Source of the DNA: Ectobius pallidus
Taxonomy: Eukaryota; Arthropoda; Insecta; Blattodea; Ectobiidae
Reading direction: 5' to 3'
Length of the DNA: 64,000 bases
Assembly (NCBI GenBank): GCA_964059195.1
Contig: CAXKWD010000005.1
Location: 151,185,265 to 151,249,264, forward strand
The position numbers were made by a program, and so were the translations under genes. The notes below the pieces were generated by a model, which was given only the letters and a program-made list of their open reading frames with translations, was not told the DNA's origin and made no database searches. Of the stretch, positions 11,700 to 25,400 are shown piece by piece (position 1 is the stretch's first letter; each line of letters begins with the position of its first letter).

Positions 11700-14600
11700 A
11701 AAGACAAGAAAACACAGCTTCCACAACAAAATCTGCAGCAATGAAAAATTCCATCAACCAGACAGCTACCACAGGTGAAAATTGTGCTTCAAACATTGTG
11801 ATCGATAACATGCACAACAGTGTAAAATAAGGACAGTATCACTCACAAAGTTTTGTGAAACTTAAACTAATTTAAGAATGCACATTGTGCACTATTCCAT
11901 ATTATTATAAACAAACTTTTTAGCTTTTTTCCTTAATTTGAGGTAAAAATCTATTGTTCCCTAGCTCAAATTGCAGAATGAAGGGTAACAAAATTGCTGT
12001 TTCACTGGAAAAAAGGGACATAAATAAACCAAACCAACCTTGCATTATAAAATGATTTCTCAGTCTTCAAGTGAATAAGTAGGACAGATTCTGAGCTTCC
12101 AGCAGGTATCTCCTATTCAATCTTCTGGGAGAAGTGAGCTGAACTTGAGATATTACCTGTGTCATATAGGAGAGACAGAAAGTGCTAGATGGGGTAAGGG
12201 ACAACAAGAAAATTGGAAAGTGGAATAATTAAACGGAATGTTTGATTGGTTGGAAAGGAAAAATTGAATTTTACAGCCCTGACCCTATTTAGGCCATTGG
12301 CCCAGCAGTGTGTTGACACTGGCTACAAGATCCAATTTGACCAAACCAAAATTGTTAGGAGGCAGAAATACCTCTGGGGCCTTACTGTAACAGAGGTTTT
12401 GGAAATCCAGTTCCAAGGGCGGAACTGAATGGGGTTGGTAGTTCTACAGCTTGGCCAGGCAGCCAGTACTGGCCTCTCTCGCTCCCATATAGGGTATTTT
12501 TAAAGGAACACCCAATATTCATTCTAAGGATGTAAACAGAATTAATTTAATACTAAATGTGATCTTTTATTTAGGAACTTGTCATAATCATATAAGAAAA
12601 ACATTTTGAGTTACTACCTTCACTCTCCACATATTTTCTCTGAAACAGGCACATGAATGAAAAAAACATAAACAATATATATTTTATCCTTAAAAGGCAC
12701 TGGTATTTTAACTCAAGAATGTGCAAATGCACATGAAAATGAAATGAAACACAAAGTAAAAATAATATCGCTGAACATTACATAATAAACCTCAACAGAT
12801 ATTGACATTACAATTACACAAAAATATGACATACATACAGTCTTCAGCTCATGATTTAGCAGAACTCTCATAATACAGTTATCGGTGGGTCTATACTGTG
12901 CATTGGAGCTGTACAAATCTTTGCAAAAGTGATTGGTACAGGTGCCTGCACAATGTCGCTTTACTGCCATAAGGTCGTATGTGCATTTCTGCCAAAGTTG
13001 AATATTTGATTCTGAAAATATTGGAAAAAATGACATGCCATATGGAATACACATTATTTCCATTAACTGAGAGTGATTTTCAACATACAACCTTTGGGTA
13101 CAAGAAATTTTGCATATTATGTTTGAAGTGAATCAGACCATAAACTCATTTTCAGTGGAAACTCGACATACGATCTTCTGGCAGTAAAGTGATGGCAATT
13201 CTCTTCTGAAGAGTTGTGATAACTGTAACATTTCTTAAATAGTCCCTCTCATCAAACCATTATCTAGTATTTTTTCTCAGAAAGGTTCGAAAATGTTTAG
13301 TTATTTCGTTCGACTATCAAGCTTAGAAACTAGCAAGTATCTTTAGTTACATTAAAACAAATTTTAAGAAACTTCACAGGTATAAATTTCATGAACATGG
13401 TTAAAAATTGAAGGAAGAAATTTATTATCACTGATTTATTTTTTCTCAATCTTCCAGATTCCACATAATCAAAAGCTGCATTCTCAACTCTTTAGTTTAG
13501 TGTTGGATAATAACATTCGGATTTTTATTTCAGGCTTAACAGTGCAGTCATTTCAAATTTTTACTTAATTTTCTAGACACTCAGGCCTTTCTTTTTGTCA
13601 TCATGAGGAGAAAGTGATGGTGATTAATGATACTCAAAATTTTGCTTAAAAGAAAGCAAACTTCTGAACAATAAGTTGTTAAACTCTGATAAAAATTGTA
13701 AGAAGATACAAAAATAGAAAAATTGATAAAAATGTACATTCAAGTACAGTAATTACTTTTAAAACACTCAACATCACAGCCATTCAAAGGAAATTGTAAT
13801 AATTCATTAAATTTAGTATACTGTATGAGTTGACTATACACATTTCTTGCTTCATTTACCATTATTCTGGCAGAACATGTTTCAAGGATAAAATCCTCAT
13901 TTTCAGTTACATTGCCACTGTCAACTGTAGTTGAAAATGATGAGAGACCTTGAAATATATCCTACAAAAATATTGGTAAGTGAAGCAACAAAGTGTATAT
14001 AATCAACTCATAGATTTAATTTATTATAGTGATTTCACTGTGAAAGTTCCACAATATAGTTATGAGCTTGTAAATGTAAATAATTTTTTAATAGCTGATC
14101 ATTTATTTATTATTAAGCTGCAAACTCTTCAAATAATACAACAAACATAAAAATGAACAGAGAATAATGTCAATTAAGTTATCTTCTCTGTTTTTTTAGA
14201 TTTTTTTTTTCTTACTCATGAAGGAGGGGGGATATACTGTAGCTCCCATCTCATACAACTGAAAGTTCTTTGTACTAAGCCCTACTCATAGGATGTGATA
14301 TGATTCCTATGGTGTTATGCAGACAAACTATAACTACCCATAAGCCCCATTCCACCTTCCCCACTGACTCATATTGCCAAGTTCACCAATTATACCAGCC
14401 ACCCCTCCAATTCTAGGTTCTGTATCATGACTATCCTACCAAGCAGTTACATTAGTAAAATTTATAAACAGATGCTAGATTTGCAAGCAATCCAGCCAGT
14501 TTCGTTTGGATACACTAGTGGTTATCAAGTTATAATTTTTTGTGAAATGGGATTGTGCTAAATGAGACAGGGAACAGTGAGAAGTATTCATTGAATGAAA

Positions 14601-15225
14601 TTCAGGGAAACAGGAGAACACTGAGAAAATCCTGGTTTCATCCACCTCAAATACTGCTCTAAGTTCAGTCTTCAAATTCAGGTTCTTGGTCACCATAAGC
14701 CTGCTGCCAGGAAAGCTGTTTCTATCTTTAAAATTTGTTAACGCTGCATAAGGGAAATGGAAAACCTACTGTAACTCATTATTCTGTGAACTGTACCTCT
14801 TGATGGATTTCACTTTACCTGCAACTAGGCTATATAAGCATTATTAGAAAAAAGAAAGAAAGAAAAAAAAACATGCATTATTATGAGCTGAAGATTCTGC
14901 ATTATGTTACAAAACAATACTAAACTAATTACCGGTATAAACTGTTTTGATCTTAATAAAAAGGAACAATTGATTAAATGTTACAAAAATAACAGTTGCA
15001 CTGAATTCAAACTAAATTACAATCATATATCAATAACAGAATACTAACTTTACATAATCACGAGATTAACAATAAATGCTCTTCATATATAATTGTATAC
15101 ATATGTGTGTGCATTCTATATATAGCTTCAGATAATTTGAACAATATTTCTGTTACATAAATACTAATTTGCAGGAACCACGTGAAATAATGAAATATCG
15201 GTACTGAATTTTAAAAATGATTTTC
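11700..15225. other. No supported gene; two long frames of doubtful meaning
   Basis: The minus strand has a 125-codon frame (13090-12713) with nine Cys and a hydrophobic C-terminal third, and a 73-codon frame (14696-14475). Neither shows a known motif, and I see no consistent splice partners. A single arm of the foldback family (TTGAAACATGTTCTGCC read on the minus strand) lies near 13870-13905. Confidence 0.4.
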
Positions 15226-15227
15226 TA

Positions 15228-15480
15228 CGCAACTCCACTATAATAAGTTATCACTTACACAAAGTGTGTTTCACAGAAATTCATCTGCATCATCTGCTGT
15301 TGTCAACTGCCGAGTTTATCGAAAACTATTAGAGGGCAAAGGATAATGACCTCATTACTAAGTTGGTATGCCCTTATAGTCTTCTACAAACTCGGCAGTT
15401 CACAACTGCTGTTAATGCAGAATATCTGTGAAACATGTTCTGTATAAGTGATAAATTATTATAGTGGAGTTAAGAAGTAA
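15228..15480. repeat. Foldback element, about 100-bp imperfect arms, with hammerhead-like core
   Basis: Left ACTCCACTATAATAAGTTAT pairs with right ATAAATTATTATAGTGGAGT, and the pairing continues inward through TCACTTA.ACA, GAAACA, CTGCAT and CTCGGCAGTT. The left arm belongs to a longer repeat that starts near 15165 (GCAGGAACCACGTGAAATAA) and also occurs at 39805-39965. See the hammerhead finding. Confidence 0.75.
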
Positions 15481-16340
15481 GTCATTTTGAACATTTAGTA
15501 TTTCAAATTTCTGTTCATTAGGATTCCTGTTTTCTTACCAGCATTCTGCAAAAATTAGTAGACAATTTTTATTTACTTAGCTACTTTAAAATTGTTGACT
15601 GATTAAGTAATTAAGAATTGCTATTAATTAAAAGATGAAAGTAATATTCTTTTCAACTGACCATGAGAACGATTAGCTCTTGAAGCATGTTCTAGGGTAA
15701 AACACCTTTCTAGTGAAGTATGTGTATGAATAAGTACATTAGCTGATAACTTACTATCACTTTACTGAATGAACCCCCACTCACTAGTTATGTATTCTTT
15801 TCAAAATTAAATTATTTGCTGAAACTCATTCCTCGAACGCAAATGCACTGATTTATGTCAGGACATCAAAAATCATGCCACAAAAATTGAAAACATAATA
15901 CAGTACAGAGTCTTAAGATTTGTTCTTAAAAAAATTACATTTTGTACTTTCACCTTTTAACATGTAGTGATTCTTTATTAATTAAAGTCCACGAAGTTGG
16001 TAAGAGTGGTGTGAATTTAAACTTTCCTTTCTTTTGGGTAAATAATATAGGATGTGTCAAGCGAATAAGTTTGTGGCTAAAACCATTAAGAGCATAAGAG
16101 TATTAACAGTTTGGCCTTCACAATGCAATACAAAATAATCATCATGTAGGCCTACTCGCCACCTGGCAGATTATTTAGTTAATATCATTGTCTGTTAAAT
16201 ACTTCCTGTATGCAATTAAAATAATTCCTGAAAATAAAAAAGTAATTCATTTAAGTAATTTAATGAATGTTCAAAACTCTGAATTAGCATTTGAAAATAT
16301 TTTGTGAAGTTTTTTGTATTTCTTAAAGTTATATATAGTA

Positions 16341-17128
16341 CAGTAGAAGCCCGATATAACGCGGTTGATGGGGGACATGCTTTACCCCTGCGTTATAACC
16401 TTACCACGGTATATCGAAATGTGGCCGAAGAAGTGACAAAAATCGACCCCGCGGAGGGGAACATTGGTTTACTAATAAATTACAATGTTATACAGCAATA
16501 TAAAATACAGTAGTTTTAAAAATTACTCACCAGTTATGCTATTTAATCCAGTTCTGTAAATGATCTCAATTTACAGCTCTTCTTTCGATGGTGGGGCGCG
16601 AGAAGTTATATAATTCCCGAGAGTAACGTACAACATTTACTAAAACATACACTGTAACATTCAGGTATAATATTCACGTTTCCCCGATCAATAATTTTCA
16701 GTTTATCTCCTACTGAATATGCTTTACGCTTCTGCGACATTTTGTATTCCAAACTCGCGACTTTACAATCCGAATGCGTGATTCAAACTAAAATCATATT
16801 TCAGCTTTCCTAGGTTTTAAGAATTTCTGGCAGATGCAGATTTGTTTAATCCTTATAGAACTACACTATTCATTCCATGTCCCGATACTTCTGCTAAATC
16901 CTTTGGAATGCGTGGTGACGTTCAACTAGCGGGTGAGGGCAGGTCTAACGGTAAAAAAAAAAGTACTGCAGAACTGCTCTTTGCAGAATTTTTACTGTTT
17001 TAATTCAACTTCCAAAATAAAAATTTTATTTACAAAACTACGGTATAATTTTACTGGGGGACATACTTACCCCCGCGTTACATCAGAATCCGCGGTATTT
17101 CAAACAGCGCTATTTCGGGCTTCTACTG
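16341..17128. mobile_element. pogo/Tigger-like transposon remnant, TA target duplication
   Basis: Ends CAGTAGAAGCCCGATATAAC and, reverse-complemented, CAGTAGAAGCCCGAAATAGC, each flanked by TA. GGGGGACATAC/GC.TTACCCC.GCGTTA words follow near both ends. On the minus strand near 16744-16660 a frame reads MSQKRKAYSVGDKLKIID, the N-terminus of CENP-B-type pogo transposases, then decays. No DDE core remains. Confidence 0.88.
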
Positions 17129-17129
17129 T

Positions 17130-18615
17130 ATAATATTATATACATAAAAAGAAAAAGAAATACACTTTTCATATTCTAAACTAACAACTAATTTGCTCTT
17201 TTTTTATATTTCCAGACACTACTGCTGTAGGAACTGGTATTAGAACACTGGACACTTATAACAGTATTTCACCAAGGCATACATTTATCATTACCATTAT
17301 TACTAATACACATACATAGAAATTCTTAAATCTCTTAAAATAGAATTCACTGTGTTACAACTTGAAATTAAATTCTTTTTTAGCCTATTTAATATAATTT
17401 TCTCTTACTGTATGGTCTTATACATATTACAGATTTGTTTGTACATCCTTTTGTGATGTTTTGTTTATTTCTATCCAGAAATGAATTTCAAGTGTAAAGA
17501 TAGATAGAAATATTTTGAAATCATATGGACTAATTCTTTAGGTACAGAAGGAACATTTAAAGCTTTGTAAATTTTTACTTTGGCACTCTTCCTTTGCACT
17601 CTTTCTTCTCGAAAGAAAAGTTAAAAAATTAATTAACACTTTTGTAAGAATAATACAATATAATAAGTATTTTACCAGACCAAATTAGTCCAATCACAGA
17701 TATATTTTGAAAAATATTTGACTACAGTTAACTCATATAGGTAACTAGCAAAGACTAGTGATATAAATGGTACTTAGTATATTTTTCTTACCATAATCCT
17801 GATAAATTTATCTAATAGTAACTATATTAATAGGAAATTTATAACAACATTCATGAAGATAATGACTTGTATTTTAAGTTTCATAATAAGATTAAAGAAA
17901 TTATAGAAATTATTTAGCCCATATTTTTAAAATCAAGATATTAAAATAAGTACATTTTTGAGGTCCCCCTAATTATGAAAATATTGGTTTTAGAATAATT
18001 TTTGTATGTGGTTTGCATTCTATAGTCTGAAATACGACCTCTGTTGGCTACCTAGTGCATAATGTTTAAGCTATAAATGTGAAATACTAACTGTAAGATT
18101 GGGTAAATCTTGGAAGAGTTCATTAGCTTTTTGAACAGAACTGTGAAATGGATCGAAGCTCTCTGTATATCCGTCAGAAGGGAGAAGTTCCTTATTCTTT
18201 ACTTTACTTAAGCTTCAATTCAAGTACGTACAACAGATATCACAAACTTTTTTTTATTTCAGCTATTAAACATTCTAAGTAGGTACTGTGAATAAAAATA
18301 CTAAAATTTATAGTGATTATATCTTTTTTTAAATTTATAGTTTTTAGACCTTATATTAGGTTTTAGCAGAGGCTAAATTAGCCATACCGGGAAAATTTGG
18401 TACTAATATTAAATAAATCTGAATTTTTAAAGGGTTAAGTGATATATCCTCAAATGTGCTTAAATTTATGCTGAAAAGAATTCAAAACTATTTTTAGTAT
18501 TCCTTGAACCCATTATTTCAATATCAAAAACTCCAATTAATCATATACTGAATTATTAATCATATCCAATTAATCATGAATTACAATGAGTTTAACACAT
18601 ATATAAAAACACGTT
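17130..18615. other. No gene seen
   Basis: Very AT-rich, with no exon with coding character and no inverted ends that I could pair. Confidence 0.5.
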
Positions 18616-18616
18616 T

Positions 18617-18805
18617 GCTAATTCATTATAATTTATCACTTACTAGTAACCAATTTTTAACAGTCTTCCTGTCATCCTCAGCTATGTTCAACTGCAAAAC
18701 TTAAGAAATGGAAGAAAAAAACAAGAATCACCTTCAAAATTTCAACATCCCAGGGGAGAATGTATTAGGCCGGTTACTAGTAAGTGATAAATTGCAATGA
18801 AGTAT
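18617..18805. repeat. Foldback repeat with arms near GGTTACTAGTAAGTGATAAA
   Basis: CATTATAATTTATCACTTAC at the left pairs with GTAAGTGATAAATTGCAATG at the right, and TAGTAACC pairs with GGTTACTA. It shares the AAGTGATAA.TTAT outer arm with the element at 15228-15480, so both belong to one family. Confidence 0.7.
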
Positions 18806-19093
18806 TGTTTATATATGTGTATAATGTGATGATCAATGAGCAACTCTGTTTGAAGTATGTGGGAAGGACTAAGCTTGGTCACTTATACTTCTTGTCGTCT
18901 CTCCATGGCTACAAAAAATATATTTTTATTGACAAATTGTTTGATTGTAATACTTCTGGTGAATAAAATCTATATCTTTTTATATCTCTATTAAACATTC
19001 TGTGAATAGTGGCTTCAAAATATGTACTGTAGATCCATTAAACTTTTTATTTTAAAAATTCTCATAATCATCACAATTTCTTATATCCTTTGG

Positions 19094-19671
19094 TAGGGTT
19101 ACCAGATGTCCTTATTTAGCAGGACATGTCCTTATATTTCGAGGATATCCTGACATCCTCATTTATTTTTCAATGACTGCAATAACTCCTTATTTTTGTG
19201 TAAGCAATTTTTTTTTTAAACTGAAAAAGGAAGCTATTATTTAGAGATTTTACCAAATGATGTCTCTGAGCATCGTATTCGCAATTTAATTTCTACTGCA
19301 CATTTGATCCAGCTATTGGTTGTAATGACCAGAATCTTACAGAATATTAAGTGCCATATTATGCTGCGAATTTTATTTTATGGATTCAGTTCATAAATTG
19401 GGAAAAGAAAACACAAGTTTACTGATGGGATACAATGGGACATGGGATACAAATGCATAAAAATGGGCCTTTCTGATGAGGAAGCCAACTCAGATAAATG
19501 AATACCTCAAGCTAGCAGTATGGATAATAACGTTCATACAGGCTCAAATTAATATAAATTTAGACTGCTGAATAAATATAGGCCTGCAATAATTTTAATG
19601 TGTCTTGCTTTTGTCCTGTATTTTTAGACTCATATGTCCTCTTTTCCATTCATAACCATCTGGTATCCCTG
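19094..19671. mobile_element. Probable hAT-like MITE
   Basis: AGGGTTACCAGATGTCC at the left matches the reverse complement of CATCTGGTATCCCT at the right, followed inward by GTCCT words on both sides. I could not settle the target duplication. No transposase. Confidence 0.55.
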
Positions 19672-19848
19672 TACTTTGGTATAAGATAGGAAAAGATGAT
19701 AGATATCCTGAATCATTTCTAGCATAGCACATCGCCACTGTAATAATTTTTAAAAACAACTTCTGGGACAGCATTATTAAGTTCTAGTGTCACATGAACA
19801 GCAGATAGCATCAACATGAAATATTGTTAATAATATCAGTAAGAAGTT

Positions 19849-20235
19849 GGATGTTGTAACACTAACTTCACACACAGTAGTTTCATAAGACTAGCTTTGG
19901 GAAACATTATCTTTCCCAACCTCAGCTACTGGCTGAGTGCTGTTTCCTATTCATGTTATTGCACTGTTGCATCTGGTCGCTGCAAGAGGCCACAAAGAAC
20001 TAAACAATTGGGGGAAAATCTTTTTCCTTACAAAGAAAGAGAAAGCTATGGATTTTGAATTCCCACCCTCCGATGAATTGATAAAAAAATTCATCCTGCA
20101 TACACCAGATGGCTCCAGTACAGCAAGGAACAGGAAACACTCGACCATTAGCTGAGTATAGGAAAGATAAAGCTTCCTGAAACTAGCCCTAAAAACTATT
20201 GCAAGTAAAGTAATAAGTGTTAAAACATCCAACTC
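19849..20235. repeat. Foldback repeat with about 100-bp diverged arms, 3' of the Schlafen gene
   Basis: GGATGTTGTAACACTAACTT (left) pairs imperfectly with the complement of 20235 leftwards. Inner landmarks are GACTAGCTTTGGGAAAC and GTTTCCTATTC opposite GAACAGGAAACAC and GAAACTAGCCC. The loop is about 170 bp. It lies about 140 bp beyond the stop codon, so it may fall in the 3' UTR. Confidence 0.65.
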
Positions 20236-20371
20236 ATTCATATTATTAAAATCATAACTTTATACTGTCATCAATCTCCTACATAAATTAATGAAATCTT
20301 GTAATTATATCTGCATCAAGACAGCTAGATCCTTGGGATTAATTTTAGAAACTGAAATGATCTCATCAAAG

Positions 20372-22370
20372 CTACTGCTTTGAACCATCCACATATTTCT
20401 TCACCAAGTCAAGTAGGGATAGGAGATCGGCTCCTTCTGCGGCGGCCTCCATCTCTTTCAATGACTCCTCCAGATTATGCTCCTCCTCGTCCATCATTTC
20501 TTGCTTCCTCTGATGTACTGTCTGTTCCACTGTCTCTGCTCCCTGCCGTGTGTAGCACTTGCGAGTCTGGTACACCATGTATACCATGTGCTGTAAACAA
20601 CACACGGTTCAACTGATTCAATTACTTTACTTGTTTATTGATAAGAAAGAGTCTCATACGTACAAGAAAGAAAGAAAAGAAAAAGAGAGAGTAGAAAATG
20701 AGGGAGAGAAGAATGAGAAGAGGAGAATAAGAAGAAGATAAAGAAAAAGAAGAAGAGGAAATAATTTTCATGTTTACATAATGGTGAAATTACGAGACTT
20801 CTCTACAGTGAGAACCAAAGAAGAAGCCATTGGATTTTTACCATTGCAAAGCATGTGGCTGTCACCAACCATTTGCGGTGACAATATTTACTAGACACAT
20901 TCATGAAGTATGTTTCCCTGGGGCTGTTTACAGAAATAAACACAATTTCATGGAAATATTTATTGCAACAGATACAGCAAGTGTTCAGCTATTTTTCAAT
21001 ATATTCACAACCGGATTTCAGACATCTGTCATATCGCGGGATCAACTTTTCAATATGTGTCTCATAGAATCTGCCGCCTGGGATTTGAACAACTGTGTGA
21101 CAACCATCTCCGCTTTTCTGTAATTTTTTTTTTTTAAATTTATTTATTTAAGGTCGCTTTTTAACTGCCAGGGTCACCAGCGACCACAATAATTAATACA
21201 TTTATATTGAACAAGTGCTACAAGAAGTGAAGAATGAAGAAAAACATATATGCAACTTTAAATTTAGTAAGAAGAACAACATATTAAACATAAAAAGGAC
21301 TGGAAGTAATTTAGCAACTACTGACAAACTATGAATTGATTTTACATTATATGAATGATTTTAACTGTGACAGTTCCAAAAGTGAGATAACTTTAAGGCA
21401 TCCTTCATCATTTTTAAATATATTGTATAAGTCTCCTTTGATATTTAACATTCTAAGTCAGTCATTGAGGTGAAAAAAATATGGAAATCACTGGGAGCGA
21501 GTTCCTCACTGTGGTGTGGATGTTTGAACACCTCCCAGCCGAACTTTTGCAGGAGACTTGCTGGGAGACATTTAAACATCCACCTTACAGCCCGGACCTC
21601 GCTCCCCGTGATTTTCATCTATTCCTAAATCTAAAAAAATGACAGAGAATGACAGAGAGGCAGAGATGGTTATCACACAGTGGTTCAAATCCCAGGCGGC
21701 AGACTTCTACGACACGGGTATTCAAAAGTTGATCCCACGGTATGACAAATGTCTCAATTCTGGTATCGAATACTTTAAAAATAGCTGAACATATACTGTA
21801 TCTGTTGTAATAAATATTTCCATGAAATTGTGTTTTGGTTCTGTAAACGGACTAAGGGAAACATACTTTATGGACGTGCCTCGAAGATCTTTTCAGAGAT
21901 TTAAATAAAAGAATATTCAAATTATTGTCAGTATTTCACTACCTTTCTTAACCCAAATAATCCTAATTTTTTATTTGAATTACATGTGACTGAAATTTAA
22001 TATAAGGTTGTGATTGACAACGTGCAATAAAGAAAGCCAATGAAAGAATAATGTCATTATCTTTTAAATTGTGGAAGTTATGATTTGTGATTTTATTGCA
22101 AATCTAGGCCAGTTTTGTCGGTATCTTAAAAATTCATTCACAGATAGAAAGCTATAAGTTCATATTATAAAACTAGCATAATGAGATAAAATAAATGGTG
22201 CAAAAATATATTGCACAAACTTTCTCCCATATACGTGTTAAAGGCTAGCACAGAGAAAAGTAAATTAAAGAGATAATTAAATTTTACTTATTACATTTTC
22301 ATAAAAACTAACAAATATCTAGAACGGAAAGCATCAGGGTCGATCTTTATGTTCAATGCTTTTACTGTGA

Positions 22371-22415
<45 letters not shown>

Positions 22416-25400
22416 CAATGGCAGTAAAACTATGGCAGTAATATTATTAGTACTGATACTACGGGAAAATTCAAATATAAATCGCACCTTGGGATGAATC
22501 GGTCCCACCCAACCCACCCTCACCGATGCAGTTTCTTTTGTACCACGATCTAGCAAATTCTTCTGTCCTCGTATTATGAAGAAACTCGTGATCGGACGTT
22601 GGAGGTGTGACGTCATACCGCTAGACGAGAGGTGACAGGCTGACAAACCTCGCGGGAGATATAATATGCCACATTTTCGAAACCTACAAACAGTGTATCG
22701 TACATTATTCGAAAATGCAAGGGCGCTTCGCTACGGCTGCCGCCTCCGCTTCGCGCACTTTAACTATGTGGTTAGTGTTATGCATTATTTAGTTATATGT
22801 AGAGGGGGATACAAGGCACTTGCGACAATACACAAGGACAGTTGGTCACTCTGCTTCGCTCAGAAAGAAAATACATCACACAGTCCATGCAAATGTGAAT
22901 ATCGAATGGGCGGAGCTTAAGGAGCGACTTATATTTGAATTTCGCCACTACTGCTACTACTTAGGTTATATTGCACGCTTTAACTGCATGTAGGTCATAT
23001 AACGTGTTTAGTATGTTTGCGTGAACCATTAGTCTATAGTAACAGCTCATCTGCATCTATTGTTTAGTGATGTCTTCTTATGTAATATTCAGTTTAAACG
23101 ATTATAATATCCACTGACATAGCGGCGATGAGTTATGGAAAATAAGCAAGTCCTACAAACCCGGCGTTTGGCTTTGCGAACGACGGAACCATGAAAAACC
23201 CAAGTCAATTTGGGCGGCCACGAGATTTGATTTGAACTCAGGACCTCTTCCCTGTTAGCCCATAGGCCTACCACCTCGCTGTAATTGGTTTTAGTGTATT
23301 CATGGCGACTGAGCTAAACTGATTGCATTTCACAACAATAAGTACATTAGGCCTATAATTTTCTTGTTACTAGGGGCAACAAAATGTCATTCATAATTTA
23401 ATTGATATTTATGTTCTGAAATTCGCATTTAAGCCGTCCTTATTCCGTTTTTATCTTGATATCTATTAAATGTATAAAGAAATGTGTTAAACAAAAAATG
23501 TTCATTTTAAATTTCTCTACAACTTTACTGTGGTAGGTTTTCCTGTATCGCCTACAGTAATGGATATAATCTACAAAAATTGAAAATGGATACCAGTCAA
23601 GTACCCCTTAAGTCATTTTTGCAGAAATACGGATATAGCCATTTTATTGGTCATAGATAAGAGTTTCCAATTTTCAATTTTTATTAAAATCGTTAGAGCC
23701 ATTTTTTCAAAAATCAAAAATTTTAAAAAAGTTTTCTTGAAAAGTCCCCTTAATATTTCAGTTGTAAAGCTAAATATCTGGGCGGTTCGACAAAATTTCG
23801 AAAAAGTCCTTATTTCAAAAAATGAAGTAAATACAACGAGCCGTTTACCCGCTGTGCTTGTCCACAGACAGACGGACAGACAGACAGACAGACGGACAGA
23901 CGTCATTCCAAAAATACTTTTTTCGGTTTTTAGGCTTCATGAAACATGCTCTCCCGGTGTTATCTCGACTTCGATTTTTTGTCACGATCACAATACTTTC
24001 TCTATACTACGTATATGGGAGAAAGTAAAATCACAATTAAGGTTATGTAACCCTTTAAATTCAACTACAAAACCTTATGCCTACTTACCACTAAGGGATG
24101 AACTCGAATTTCAACAATGAACAGTGACTGCTTTGTCATGTCTGTTGGTTTATCATCATGGCGTAGAACTGGTGTAAAAATGATCTCATAGTTTGTTGCT
24201 CTCACTTCTGGTACCAAGCAACGATTCATCACTCGATCAATTCCTATCACAGAATAAAATTATAACAATCTAATACTATATAGTTAGGGGCCCAATTTTA
24301 TGGTGAAAAAGTAGACTCAAAGCACTGATATAAAATGTCAAATATTACTGTACTAATTTAGTTTAGTTTAGTTTATTTCATCCTCTGAATCATTACAAAA
24401 TGATATGGGACACATCTTGATGGAGGTGTTATACAATAATTATAAAATGCTTTTATTTAGTCTGATCACTGAAATAACAAATAAGTAGTAGTAGCAGACC
24501 CGTTCAATTGTGAATGATAGCACTGATGCAGGGAGTGCATGCTACCTAGTACCATAAAGAATCTCAAGGAATGCTCTGCATTATTTGATACGTTACTTGA
24601 GGCTTTTTCTGGTGTTGAGAATTGGAAAAGCTCTGTAATATATACACTAGAATAGAAAGAAAGAAAAAAAAGGCTAGGTAGAGTGGAGGGTTAACAGGAA
24701 TATTGGGAAGTGAAACATGCATTTGTGTGAAAGTATCAATCTCTAGTTATCAGCAATAGACCAATTAATTACACTTTCTTAATTAGAATTACTGGGTAGT
24801 TTAGAATTCAAATCTTACCATTTCTGAAGGTGTCCTTATCTCCACGGGGAAACCAGATGCCTTCAACGATAGAATCTTCATTCAGACCAAAATACATGCT
24901 GCCATCTATGTTGTTATTGAGAAGACTGCATAGTTTCTGTGAAATCAACCAATCCTAATTATTAGATGGAAACTAAAGCAGCCGTTAAGCATAACATGCA
25001 ACTATGTATATAGTTATCATCATGGCGTAGAACTGGTGTAAAAATGATCTCATAGTTTGTTGCTCTCACTTCTGGTACCAAGCAACGATTCATCACTCGA
25101 TCAATTCCTATCACAGAATAAAATTATAACAATCTAATACTATATAGTTAGGGGCCCAATTTTATGGTGAAAAAGTAGACTCAAAGCACTGATATAAAAT
25201 GTCAAATATTACTGTACTAATTTAGTTTAGTTTATTTCATCCTCTGAATCATTACAAAATGATATGGGACACATCTTGATGGAGGTGTTATATCCTTCAA
25301 ACAGGACATTTAAATGCTGAGGAGCCTCTTGTAGATTTACCCTGCACCGATAGTTAAATGCTACATACAGCTTTATATTTCAGAATTGTGAATTATTGTA

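Noticed and set aside
12713..13090. 125-codon minus-strand frame as a host gene
   Set aside because: No motif, no Kozak or splice context and no neighbours; kept only as a note in the region entry.
23647..24120. 157-codon plus-strand frame
   Set aside because: It runs through a (CAGA)n microsatellite and AT-rich repeat and overlaps a real minus-strand exon; no domain.
24150..25292. The 280-bp direct repeats as LTRs of a small retroelement
   Set aside because: They contain host exon sequence, lack TG...CA ends and a primer-binding site, and bracket a host exon.
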